Source: Galeopsis tetrahit (taxonomy: Eukaryota > Streptophyta > Magnoliopsida > Lamiales > Lamiaceae). From it: a DNA stretch of 64,000 nucleotides. A model generated the notes under the pieces. It was not told the DNA's origin. It made no database searches and saw only the letters and a program-made list of their open reading frames with translations. Of this stretch, positions 1-11,640 are shown piece by piece. Position 1 is the stretch's first letter; each line of letters begins with the position of its first letter. The stretch lies in NCBI GenBank assembly GCA_963675135.1, contig OY776120.1, positions 57,036,063-57,100,062 of the forward strand, read 5' to 3'. The position numbers and the translations under genes were made by a program.

Positions 1-117
1 AATACATCTTTGTTCTAAAGTTGTTGTTTTGTCCAACAGGTTGATAGTGAAATTAAGATTCGATAAATACGAAGATTTAGCTAAGAAAACATTATGTTGT
101 CTTTAATTATCATAAAA

Positions 118-157
118 TCACACTCGTTAGTGAGAGTTTATGCTCACACTAATGTGA
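118..157. repeat. Dyad-symmetric (cruciform-capable) element, one per monomer
   Basis: Outer arms TCACA and TGTGA are exact reverse complements. Inside them TTAGTGAG pairs with CTCACT...AA across the loop AGTTTATG, with a small CT/CA bulge. The element recurs in nearly every full and short monomer in the window; some monomers have GTGAAACTC in place of GTGAGAGTT, which weakens the inner stem. The symmetry is directly visible. Hairpin or cruciform formation is inference. Dyad symmetries have been proposed as a feature of centromeric satellites lacking CENP-B boxes. Confidence 0.8.
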
Positions 158-188
158 AAACGCACTTTCTTCGTTTCTCTCATTCTCT

Positions 189-201
189 ACTTTTCAAAAG
201 T
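189..201. repeat. Perfect palindrome ACTTTTCAAAAGT in each monomer
   Basis: ACTTTT and AAAAGT are exact reverse complements around a single C. In monomers reading CCACTTTTCAAAAGTGTC the symmetry extends to 15 bp (CACTTTTCAAAAGTG), for example around 420-434. It lies about 30 bp 3' of the larger dyad and is one of the best-preserved parts of the unit. It may be a protein-binding or structural site, but that is inference. Confidence 0.75.
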
Positions 202-926
202 GTCAAGAGTTGCAAAGAGTTAACCATTACCAATACATCGTTGTTCTAAAGTTGTTGTTTTGTCCAACAGGTTGATAGTGAAATTAAGATTCAATAAATA
301 CGAAAATTTTGCCAAAAAAAACATTATGTTGTCTTTAATTATCAAAACATCACACTCGTCAGTGAGACTTTATGCTCACTCTAATGTGAAAATGCACTTT
401 CTTCGATTCTCTCCTTCTCCACTTTTCAAAAGTGTCAAGAGTTGCAAAGAGTTAACCATTACCAATACATCTTTGTTCTAAAGTTGTTGTTTTGTCCAAC
501 ACGTTGATAGTGAAATTAAGATTCGATAAAAACGAAAATTTTGCCAAAAAAAACATTATGTTGTCTTTAATTATCAAAACATCACACTCGTTAGTGAGAC
601 TTTATGCTCACTCTAATGTGAAAACGCACTTTCTTTGATTCTCTCATTCTCCACTTTTCAAAAGTGTCAAGAGTTGCAAAGAGTTAACCATTACCAATAC
701 ATCTTTGTTCTAAAGTTGTTGTATTGTCCAACACGTTGATAGTGAAATTAAGATTCGATAAATACGGAGATTTAGGCAAGAAGACATTATGTTATCTTTA
801 ATTATCAAAAAATCACACTCGTTAGTAAGAGTTTATGCATACTCTAATGTAAAAACGCACTTTCTTCGATTCTCTCATTCTCTAATTTTCAAAAGTCTCC
901 AGAGTTGCAAAGAGTTAACAATTACC

Positions 927-1128
927 AATACATCTTTGTTCTAAAGTTGTTGTTTTATCCAACACGCTGATAGTGAAAATAAGATTCGATAAATACGAAG
1001 ATTTAGGAAAGAAATCACACTCGTTAGTGAGAGTTTATGCTCACTCTAATGTGAAAATGCACTTTCTATGTTTCTCTCATTCTCTACTTTTCAAAAGTCT
1101 CCAGAGTTGCAAAGAGTTAACCATTACC
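927..1128. repeat. Short-class monomer (202 bp, internal 29-bp deletion)
   Basis: This is an example of the short monomer class. Relative to the 231-bp unit it lacks the segment between AAGAAA and TCACACTCG (the ACATTATGTTG...TTTAATTATC part). AAA is repeated at both deletion borders. The same deletion recurs in dozens of monomers, including 1579-1796, 4071-4252, 18660-18850 and 24300-24480, so it arose once or a few times and then spread by amplification. Most short monomers share further variants, such as ATCCAACACGCTGATAG. It is useful as a marker of higher-order repeat phase. Confidence 0.85.
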
Positions 1129-2040
1129 AATACATATTTGTTCTAGAGTTTTTGTTTTGTCCAACACGTTGATAGTGAAATTAAGATTCGATAAATACGA
1201 AAATTTTGCCAAAAAAAACATTATGTTGTCTTTAATTATCAAAACATCACACTCGTTAGTAAGACTTTATGCTCACTCTAATGTGAAAACACACTTTCTT
1301 CGATTCTCTCATTCTCCACTTTTCAAAAGTGTCAAGAGTTGCAAAGAGTTAACTATTACCAATACATCTTTGTTCTAAAGTTGTTGTATTGTCCAACACG
1401 TTGATAGTGAAATTAAGATTCGATAAATACGGAGATTTAGGCAAGAAAACATTATGTTATCTTTAATTATCAAAAAATCACACTCGTTAGTAAGAGTTTA
1501 TACACACTCTAATGTAAAAACGTACTTTCTTCGATTCTCTCATTCTCTAATTTTCAAAAGTCTCCAGAGTTGCAAAGAGTTAACAATTACCAATACATCT
1601 TTGTTCTAAAGTTGTTGTTTTATCCAACACGCTGATAGTGAAATTAAGATTCGTTAAATACGAAGATTTAGGAAAGAAATCACACTCGTTAGTGAGAGTT
1701 TATGCTCACTCTAATGTGAAAATGCACTTTCTCTGTTTCTCTCATTCTCTACTTTTCAAAAGTCTCCAGAGTTGCAAAGAGTTAACCATTACCAATACAT
1801 ATTTGTTCTAGAGTTGTTGTTTTGTCCAACACGTTGATAGTGAAATTAAGATTCGATAAATACGAAGATTTAGGCAAGAAAACATTATGTTGTCTTTCAT
1901 TATCACAAAATCACACTCGTTAGTGAGAGTTTATGCTCACACTAATGTGAAAACACACTTTCTTCGTTTCTCTCATTCTCTACTTTTCAAAAGTGTCAAG
2001 AGTTGCAAAGAGTTAACCATTACCAATACATCTTTGTTCT

Positions 2041-5000
2041 AAAGTTGTTGTTTTGTCCAACAGGTTGATAGTGAAATTAAGATTCGATAAATACGAAGAT
2101 TTAGCAAAGAAAACATTATGTTGTCTTTAATTATCACAAAATCACACTCGTTAGTGAGAGTTTATGCTCACTCAAATGTGAAAACGCACTTTCTTCGATT
2201 CTCTCATTCTCTACTTTTCAAAAGTCTCCAGAGTTGCAATGAGTTAACCATTACCAATACATATTTGTTCTAAAGTTGTTGTTTTGTCCAACACGTTGAT
2301 AGTAAAATTAAGATTCGATAAATACGATGATTTAGGAAAAAAAACATTAGGTTATGTTTAATTATCAAAAAATCACACTCGTTAGTGAGAGTTTATGCTC
2401 ACTCTAATGTGAAAACTCAATTTTTCGATTATCTCATTCTCTACTTTTCAAAAGTCTTAAGAGTTGCAAACAGTTAACCATTACCAATACATCTTTGTTC
2501 TAAAGTTGTTGTTTGATCCAACACGCTGATAGTGAAATTAATATAGGATAAATACGAAGATTTAGGAAAAAATTCACACTCGTTAGTGAGAGTTTATGCT
2601 AACTCTAATGTGACAATGCACTTTCTTCGTTTCTCTCATTCTCTACTTTTCAAAAGTCTCCAGGGTTGCAAAGAGTTAACTATTACCAATACATATTTGT
2701 TCTAAAGTTGTTGTTTTGTTCAACACGTTGATAGTGAAATTAAGATTCGATAAACACGAAGATTTAGCCAAGAAAACATTATGTTGTCTTTAATTATCAC
2801 AAAATCACACTCGTTAGTAAGAATTTAAGCATACTCTAATGTAAAAACGCACTTTCTTCGATTCTCTCATTCTCTAATTTTCAAAAGTCTCCAGAGTTGC
2901 AAAGAGTTAACAATTACCAATACATCATTGTTCTAAAGTTGTTGTTTTATCCAACACGCTGATAGTGAAATTAAGATTCGTTAAATACGAAGATTTAGGA
3001 AAGAAATCACACTCGTTAGTGAGAGTTTATGCTCACTCTAATGTGAAAATGCACTTTCTCTGTTTCTCTCATTCTCTACTTTTCAAAAGTCTCCAGAGTT
3101 GCAAAGAGTTAACCATTACCAATACATATTTGTTCTAGAGTTGTTGTTTTGTCCAACACGTTGATAGTGAAATTAAGATTCGATAAATACGAAGATTTAG
3201 GCTAGAAAACATTATGTTGTCTTTCATTATCACAAAATCACACTCGTTAGTGAGAGTTTATGCCCACACTAATGTGAAAACGCACTTTCTTCGTTTCTCT
3301 CATTCTCTACTTTTCAAAAGTGTCAAGAGTTGGAAAGAGTTTACCATTACCAATACATCTTTGTTCTAAAGTTGTTGTTTTGTCCAACAGGTTGATAGTG
3401 AAATTAAGATTCGATAAATACGAAGATTTAGCTAAGACAACATTATGTTGTCTTTAATTATCATAAAATCACACTCGTTAGTGAGAGTTTATGCTCACAC
3501 TAATGTGAAAACGCACTTTCTTCGTTTCTCTCATTCTCTACTTTTCAAAAGTGTCAAGAGTTGCAAAGAGTTAACCATTACCAATACATCGTTATTCTAA
3601 AGTTGTTGTTTTGTCCAACAGGTTGATAGTGAAATTAAGATTCAATAAATACGAAAATTTTGCCAAAAAAAACATTATGTTGTCTTTAATTATCAAAACA
3701 TCACACTGGTCAGTGAGACTTTATGCTCACTCTAATGTGAAAACGCACTTTCTTCGATTCTCTCCTTCTCCACTTTTCAAAAGTGTCAAGAGTTGCAAAG
3801 AGTTAACCATTACCAATACATCTTTGTTTTAAAGTTGTTGTTTTGTCCAACACGTTGATAGTGAAATTAAGATTCGATAAATACGAAGATTTAGCAAAGA
3901 AAACATTATGTTGTCTTTAATTATAAAAAAATCACACTCGTTAGTGACAGTTTATGCTCACTCCAATGTGAAAACGCACTTTCTTCGATTCTCTCGTTCT
4001 CTACTTTTCAAAAGACTCAAGAGTTGCAAAGAGTTAACCATTACCAATACATCTATGTTCTAAAGTTGTTGTTTTATCCAACACGCTGATAGTGAAATTA
4101 AGATTCGATAAATACGAAGATTTAGGAAAGAAATCACACTCGTTAGTGAGAGTTTATGCTCACTCTAATGTGAAAATGCACTTTCTCTGTTTCTCTCATT
4201 CTCTACTTTTCAAAAGTCTCCAGAGTTGCAAAGAGTTAACCATTACCAATACATATTTGTTCTAGAGTTGTTGTTTTGTCCAACACGTTGATAGTGAAAT
4301 TAAGATTCGATAAATACGAAGATTTAGGCAAGAAAACATTATGTTGTCTTTCATTATCACAAAATCACACTCGTTAGTGAGAGTTTATGCTCACCCTAAT
4401 GTGAAAACACACTTTCTTCGTTTCTCTCATTCTCTACTTTTCAAAAGTGTCAAGAGTTGCAAAGAGTTAACCATTACCAATACATCGTTGTTCTAAAGTT
4501 GTTGTTTTGTCCAACAAGTTGATAGTGAAAATAAGATTCAATAAATACGAAAATTTTTGCCAAAAAAAACATTATGTTGTCTTTAATTATCAAAACATCA
4601 CACTCGTCAGTGAGACTTTATGCTCACTCTAATGTGAAAATGCACTTTCTTCGATTCTCTCCTTCTCCACTTTTCAAAAGTGTCAAGAGTTGCAAAGAGT
4701 TAACCATTACCAATACATCTTTGTTCTAAAGTTGTTGTTTTGTCCAACACATTGATAGTGAAATTAAGATTCGATAAATACGAAGATTTAGCAAAGAAAA
4801 CATTATGTTGTCTTTAATTATAAAAAAATCACACTCGTTAGTGACAGTTTATGCTCACTCCAATGTGAAAACGCACTTTCTTCGATTCTCTCATTCTCTA
4901 CTTTTCAAAAGACTCAAGAGTTGCAAAGAGTTAACCATTACCAATACATCTATGTTCTAAAGTTGTTGTTTTATCCAACACGCTGATAGTGAAATTAAGA

Positions 5001-7200
5001 TTCGATAAATACGAAGATTTAGGAAAGAAATCACACTCGTTAGTGAGAGTTTATGCTCACTCTAATGTGAAAATGCACTTTCTCTGTTTCACCAATTTGT
5101 CTACTATTCAAAAGCCTCCAGAGTTGCAAAGAGTTAAACATTACCAATATATATTTGTTCTAGAGTTGTTGTTTTGTCCAACACGTTGATAGTGATATTA
5201 TGATTTGATAAACACGAAGATTTAGCTAAGAAAAACTATATTGTCTTTAATTATCACAAAATCATACTCGTTAGTGAGAGTTTATGCTCACTCTAATGTG
5301 AAAACGCAATGTCTTCGATTATCTCATTCTCTACTTTTCAAAAGTCTCAAGAGTTGCAAAGAGTTAACCATAACAAATACATCTTTGTTCTAAAGTTGTT
5401 GTTTTATCCAACACGCTGATAATGAAATTAAGATTCGATAAATACGAAGATTTAGGAAAGAAATCACACTCGTTAGTGAGAGTTTATGCTCACTCTAATG
5501 TGAAAATGCACTTTCTCCGTTTCTCTCATTTTATACTTTTCAAAAGTTTCCAGAGTTGCAAAGAGTTAACCATTACCAATACATCTTTGTTCTAAAGTTG
5601 TTGTTTTGTCCAACATATTGATAGTGAAATTAAGATTCGATAAATACGAAAATTTTGCCAAAAAAACATCATGTTGTCTTTAATTATCAAAACATCACAC
5701 TGGTTAGTGAAAATTATGTTCACTCTAATGTGAAAACACACTTTCTTCGATTCTCTCATTCTCTACTTTTCAAAAGTCTCAAGAGTTGCAAAGAGTTAAC
5801 CATTACCAATACATATTTGTTCTAAAGTTGTTGTTTTGTCCAACAGGTTGATAGTGAAATTAAGATTCGATAAATACGAAAATTTTGCCAAAAAAACATT
5901 ATGTTGTCTTTAATTATCAAAACATCACACTCATTAGTGAAACATTATGCTCACTCTAATGTGAAACTGCACTTTCTTCGATTCTCTCATTCTCTACTTT
6001 TCAAAATTCTCGAGAGTTGCAAAGATTTGACCATTACCAATACATATTTGTTCTAAAGTTGTTGTTTTGTCCAAGAGGTTGATAGTGAAATTAAGATTCG
6101 ATAAACACGAAGATTTAGCCAAGAAAACATTATGTTGTCCTTAATTATCACAAAATCACACTCGTTAGTGAGAGTTTATGCTCATTCTAATGTGAAAACG
6201 CACTTTCTTCGATTCTCTCATTCTCTATTTTTCAAAAGTGTCAAGACTTGCAAAGAGTTAACCATTACCAATACATCTTTGTTCTAAAGTTGTAGTTTTG
6301 TCCAACACGTTGATAGTGAAATTAAGATTCGATAAATACGAAGATTTAGGCAAGAAAACATTATGTTATCTTTAATGATCAAAAATCACACTCGTTAGTG
6401 AGAGTTTATGCACACTCTAATGTGAAAACGCACTTTCTTCGATTCTCTCATTCTCTACTTTTCAAAAGTCTCAAGAGTTGCAAAGAGTTAACCTTTACCA
6501 ATACATCTTTGTTCTAAAGTTGTTGTTTTATCCAACACGCTGATAATGAAATTAATATTCGATAAATACGAAGATTTAGCCAAGAAAAAATTATGTTGTC
6601 TTTAATTATCACAAAATCACACTCGTTAGTGAGAGTTTATGCCCACTCTAATGTGAAAATGCACTTTCTTCGATTCTCTATTTTTCAAAAGTGTCAAGAG
6701 TTGCAAAGAGTTAACCATTACCAATACATCTTTGTTCTAAAGTTGTTGTATTGTCCAACACTTTGATAGTGAAATTAAGATTCGATAAACACGAAGATTT
6801 AGCCAAGAATACAATATGTTGTCTTTAATTATCACAAAATCACACTCGTTAGTGAGAGTTTATGCTCACACTAATGTGAAAACACACTTTCTTCGTTTCT
6901 CTCATTCTCTACTTTTCAAAAGTGTCAAGAGTTGCAAAGAGTTAACCATTACCAATACATCTTTGTTCTAAAGTTGTTGTTTTGTCCAACAGGTTGATAG
7001 TGAAATTAAGATTCGATAAATACGAAGATTTAGCTAAGAAAACATTATGTTGTCTTTAATTATCATAAAATCACACTCGTTAGTGAGAGTTTATGCTCAC
7101 ACTAATGTGAAAACGCACTTTCTTCGTTTCTCTCATTCTCTACTTTTCAAAAGTGTCAAGAGTTGCAAAGAGTTAACCATTACCAATACATCTTTGTTCT
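2041..7200. repeat. 5,160-bp satellite duplication, copy 1
   Basis: From about 2065 to 5571 this block aligns to 7225-10731 at a constant offset of 5,160 bp (5,161 after a 1-bp indel near 5233). By eye I count about six substitutions and one indel over roughly 3.5 kb. Diagnostic shared variants include ACATTAGGTTATG, CTCCAGGGTTGC, TTTAAGCATACTC and the atypical ACCAATTTGTCTACTATTC segment near 5090. The remaining part, 5571-7200, has no counterpart at this offset. Such high identity points to a recent event. Confidence 0.85.
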
Positions 7201-10200
7201 AAAGTTGTTGTTTTGTCCAACACATTGATAGTGAAATTAAGATTCGATAAATACGAAGATTTAGCAAAGAAAACATTATGTTGTCTTTAATTATCACAAA
7301 ATCACACTCGTTAGTGAGAGTTTATGCTCACTCAAATGTGAAAACGCACTTTCTTCGATTCTCTCATTCTCTACTTTTCAAAAGTCTCCAGAGTTGCAAA
7401 GAGTTAACCATTACCAATACATATTTGTTCTAAAGTTGTTGTTTTGTCCAACACGTTGATAGTAAAATTAAGATTCGATAAATACGATGATTTAGGAAAA
7501 AAAACATTAGGTTATGTTTAATTATCAAAAAATCACACTCGTTAGTGAGAGTTTATGCTCACTCTAATGTGAAAACTCAATTTTTCGATTATCTCATTCT
7601 CTACTTTTCAAAAGTCTTAAGAGTTGCAAACAGTTAACCATTACCAATACATCTTTGTTCTAAAGTTGTTGTTTGATCCAACACGCTGATAGTGAAATTA
7701 ATATAGGATAAATACGAAGATTTAGGAAAAAATTCACACTCGTTAGTGAGAGTTTATGCTAACTCTAATGTGACAATGCACTTTCTTCGTTTCTCTCATT
7801 CTCTACTTTTCAAAAGTCTCCAGGGTTGCAAAGAGTTAACTATTACCAATACATATTTGTTCTAAAGTTGTTGTTTTGTTCAACACGTTGATAGTGAAAT
7901 TAAGATTCGATAAACACGAAGATTTAGCCAAGAAAACATTATGTTGTCTTTAATTATCACAAAATCACACTCGTTAGTAAGAATTTAAGCATACTCTAAT
8001 GTAAAAACGCACTTTCTTCGATTCTCTCATTCTCTAATTTTCAAAAGTCTCCAGAGTTGCAAAGAGTTAACAATTACCAATACATCATTGTTCTAAAGTT
8101 GTTGTTTTATCCAACACGCTGATAGTGAAATTAAGATTCGTTAAATACGAAGATTTAGGAAAGAAATCACACTCGTTAGTGAGAGTTTATGCTCACTCTA
8201 ATGTGAAAATGCACTTTCTCTGTTTCTCTCATTCTCTACTTTTCAAAAGTCTCCAGAGTTGCAAAGAGTTAACCATTACCAATACATATTTGTTCTAGAG
8301 TTGTTGTTTTGTCCAACACGTTGATAGTGAAATTAAGATTCGATAAATACGAAGATTTAGGCTAGAAAACATTATGTTGTCTTTCATTATCACAAAATCA
8401 CACTCGTTAGTGAGAGTTTATGCCCACACTAATGTGAAAACGCACTTTCTTCGTTTCTCTCATTCTCTACTTTTCAAAAGTGTCAAGAGTTGGAAAGAGT
8501 TAACCATTACCAATACATCTTTGTTCTAAAGTTGTTGTTTTGTCCAACAGGTTGATAGTGAAATTAAGATTCGATAAATACGAAGATTTAGCTAAGACAA
8601 CATTATGTTGTCTTTAATTATCATAAAATCACACTCGTTAGTGAGAGTTTATGCTCACACTAATGTGAAAACGCACTTTCTTCGTTTCTCTCATTCTCTA
8701 CTTTTCAAAAGTGTCAAGAGTTGCAAAGAGTTAACCATTACCAATACATCGTTATTCTAAAGTTGTTGTTTTGTCCAACAGGTTGATAGTGAAATTAAGA
8801 TTCAATAAATACGAAAATTTTGCCAAAAAAAACATTATGTTGTCTTTAATTATCAAAACATCACACTGGTCAGTGAGACTTTATGCTCACTCTAATGTGA
8901 AAACGCACTTTCTTCGATTCTCTCCTTCTCCACTTTTCAAAAGTGTCAAGAGTTGCAAAGAGTTAACCATTACCAATACATCTTTGTTTTAAAGTTGTTG
9001 TTTTGTCCAACACGTTGATAGTGAAATTAAGATTCGATAAATACGAAGATTTAGCAAAGAAAACATTATGTTGTCTTTAATTATAAAAAAATCACACTCG
9101 TTAGTGACAGTTTATGCTCACTCCAATGTGAAAACGCACTTTCTTCGATTCTCTCGTTCTCTACTTTTCAAAAGACTCAAGAGTTGCAAAGAGTTAACCA
9201 TTACCAATACATCTATGTTCTAAAGTTGTTGTTTTATCCAACACGCTGATAGTGAAATTAAGATTCGATAAATACGAAGATTTAGGAAAGAAATCACACT
9301 CGTTAGTGAGAGTTTATGCTCACTCTAATGTGAAAATGCACTTTCTCTGTTTCTCTCATTCTCTACTTTTCAAAAGTCTCCAGAGTTGCAAAGAGTTAAC
9401 CATTACCAATACATATTTGTTCTAGAGTTGTTGTTTTGTCCAACACGTTGATAGTGAAATTAAGATTCGATAAATACGAAGATTTAGGCAAGAAAACATT
9501 ATGTTGTCTTTCATTATCACAAAATCACACTCGTTAGTGAGAGTTTATGCTCACCCTAATGTGAAAACACACTTTCTTCGTTTCTCTCATTCTCTACTTT
9601 TCAAAAGTGTCAAGAGTTGCAAAGAGTTAACCATTACCAATACATCGTTGTTCTAAAGTTGTTGTTTTGTCCAACAAGTTGATAGTGAAAATAAGATTCA
9701 ATAAATACGAAAATTTTTACCAAAAAAAACATTATGTTGTCTTTAATTATCAAAACATCACACTCGTCAGTGAGACTTTATGCTCACTCTAATGTGAAAA
9801 TGCACTTTCTTCGATTCTCTCCTTCTCCACTTTTCAAAAGTGTCAAGAGTTGCAAAGAGTTAACCATTACCAATACATCTTTGTTCTAAAGTTGTTGTTT
9901 TGTCCAACACATTGATAGTGAAATTAAGATTCGATAAATACGAAGATTTAGCAAAGAAAACATTATGTTGTCTTTAATTATAAAAAAATCACACTCGTTA
10001 GTGACAGTTTATGCTCACTCCAATGTGAAAACGCACTTTCTTCGATTCTCTCATTCTCTACTTTTCAAAAGACTCAAGAGTTGCAAAGAGTTAACCATTA
10101 CCAATACATCTATGTTCTAAAGTTGTTGTTTTATCCAACACGCTGATAGTGAAATTAAGATTCGATAAATACGAAGATTTAGGAAAGAAATCACACTCGT

Positions 10201-10731
10201 TAGTGAGAGTTTATGCTCACTCTAATGTGAAAATGCACTTTCTCTGTTTCACCAATTTGTCTACTATTCAAAAGCCTCCAGAGTTGCAAAGAGTTAAACA
10301 TTACCAATATATATTTGTTCTAGAGTTGTTGTTTTGTCCAACACGTTGATAGTGATATTATGATTCGATAAACACGAAGATTTAGCTAAGAAAAAACTAT
10401 ATTGTCTTTAATTATCACAAAATCATACTCGTTAGTGAGAGTTTATGCTCACTCTAATGTGAAAACGCAATGTCTTCGATTATCTCATTCTCTACTTTTC
10501 AAGAGTCTCAAGAGTTGCAAAGAGTTAACCATAACAAATACATCTTTGTTCTAAAGTTGTTGTTTTATCCAACACGCTGATAATGAAATTAAGATTCGAT
10601 AAATACGAAGATTTAGGAAAGAAATCACACTCGTTAGTGAGAGTTTATGCTCACTCTAATGTGAAAATGCACTTTCTCCGTTTCTCTCATTTTATACTTT
10701 TCAAAAGTTTCCAGAGTTGCAAAGAGTTAAC
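7201..10731. repeat. 5,160-bp satellite duplication, copy 2 (partial)
   Basis: This is the downstream partner of 2041-5571. Similarity stops at about 10731, where ACCATTACC in the first copy becomes ACAATTACC and the sequence switches to a segment matching 8071 onward. Differences seen include 2240/7400, 3341/8501, 4559/9719 and 5206/10366. The variant ATTTTTAC at 9719 versus ATTTTTGC at 4559 is one of the few private changes. Confidence 0.85.
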
Positions 10732-11640
10732 AATTACCAATACATCATTGTTCTAAAGTTGTTGTTTTATCCAACACGCTGATAGTGAAATTAAGATTCG
10801 TTAAATACGAAGATTTAGGAAAGAAATCACACTTGTTAGTGAGAGTTTATGCTCACTCTAATGTGAAAATGCACTTTCTCTGTTTCTCTCATTCTCTACT
10901 TTTCAAAAGTCTCCAGAGTTGCAAAGAGTTAACCATTACCAATACATATTTGTTCTAGAGTTGTTGTTTTGTCCAACACGTTGATAGTGAAATTAAGATT
11001 CGATAAATACGAAGATTTAGGCTAGAAAACATTATGTTGTCTTTCATTATCACAAAATCACACTCGTTAGTGAGAGTTTATGCCCACACTAATGTGAAAA
11101 CGCACTTTCTTCGTTTCTCTCATTCTCTACTTTTCAAAAGTGTCAAGAGTTGGAAAGAGTTAACCATTACCAATACATCTTTGTTCTAAAGTTGTTGTTT
11201 TGTCCAACAGGTTGATAGTGAAATTAAGATTCGATAAATACGAAGATTTAGCTAAGAAAACATTATGTTGTCTTTAATTATCATAAAATCACACTCGTTA
11301 GTGAGAGTTTATGCTCACACTAATGTGAAAACGCACTTTCTTCGTTTCTCTCATTCTCTACTTTTCAAAAGTGTCAAGAGTTGCAAAGAGTTAACCATTA
11401 CCAATACATCGTTATTCTAAAGTTGTTGTTTTGTCCAACAGGTTGATAGTGAAATTAAGATTCAATAAATACGAAAATTTTGCCAAAAAAAACATTATGT
11501 TGTCTTTAATTATCAAAACATCACACTCGTCAGTGAGACTTTATGCTCACTCTAATGTGAAAACGCACTTTCTTCGATTCTCTCCTTCTCCACTTTTCAA
11601 AAGTGTCAAGAGTTGCAAAGAGTTAACCATTACCAATACA
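10731..11640. repeat. Satellite segment re-duplicated from 8071-8980
   Basis: The segment matches 8071-8980 at an offset of 2,660 bp, with only scattered single changes (for example ACTTGTTAG for ACTCGTTAG near 10831 and GCTAAGAAAA for GCTAAGACAA near 11251). At about 11641 the sequence switches to a variant matching about 9210 onward (ATCTATGTTC...ATCCAACACGC). These abrupt template switches make array A a mosaic of recombined blocks. Confidence 0.75.

Larger units (their letters stand above)
1..231. repeat. Reference full-length satellite monomer
   Basis: This is one complete 231-bp unit, taken from AATACATC to just before the next AATACATC. Its internal map is: the TTCG...CGAAG motif resembling a CENP-B box at 59-74, the large imperfect dyad at 118-157, the perfect palindrome ACTTTTCAAAAGT at 189-201, and the GTTAAC hexamer at 219-224. 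The same order recurs throughout the window. The choice of start is arbitrary because the unit is circularly permutable. Confidence 0.93.

Noticed and set aside
260..481. Recurring 73-codon open frames (also 1157, 3611, 8771, 11431, 14086) giving similar peptides
   Set aside because: They lie one per monomer in a non-coding satellite, start with TTG rather than ATG, are closed in most other monomers by single changes or by the 29-bp deletion, and recur only because the DNA is repeated.
4989..5189. 66-codon frames at 4989 and 10149
   Set aside because: These are two copies of the same short satellite monomer pair in the 5.16-kb duplication; there is no independent coding evidence.
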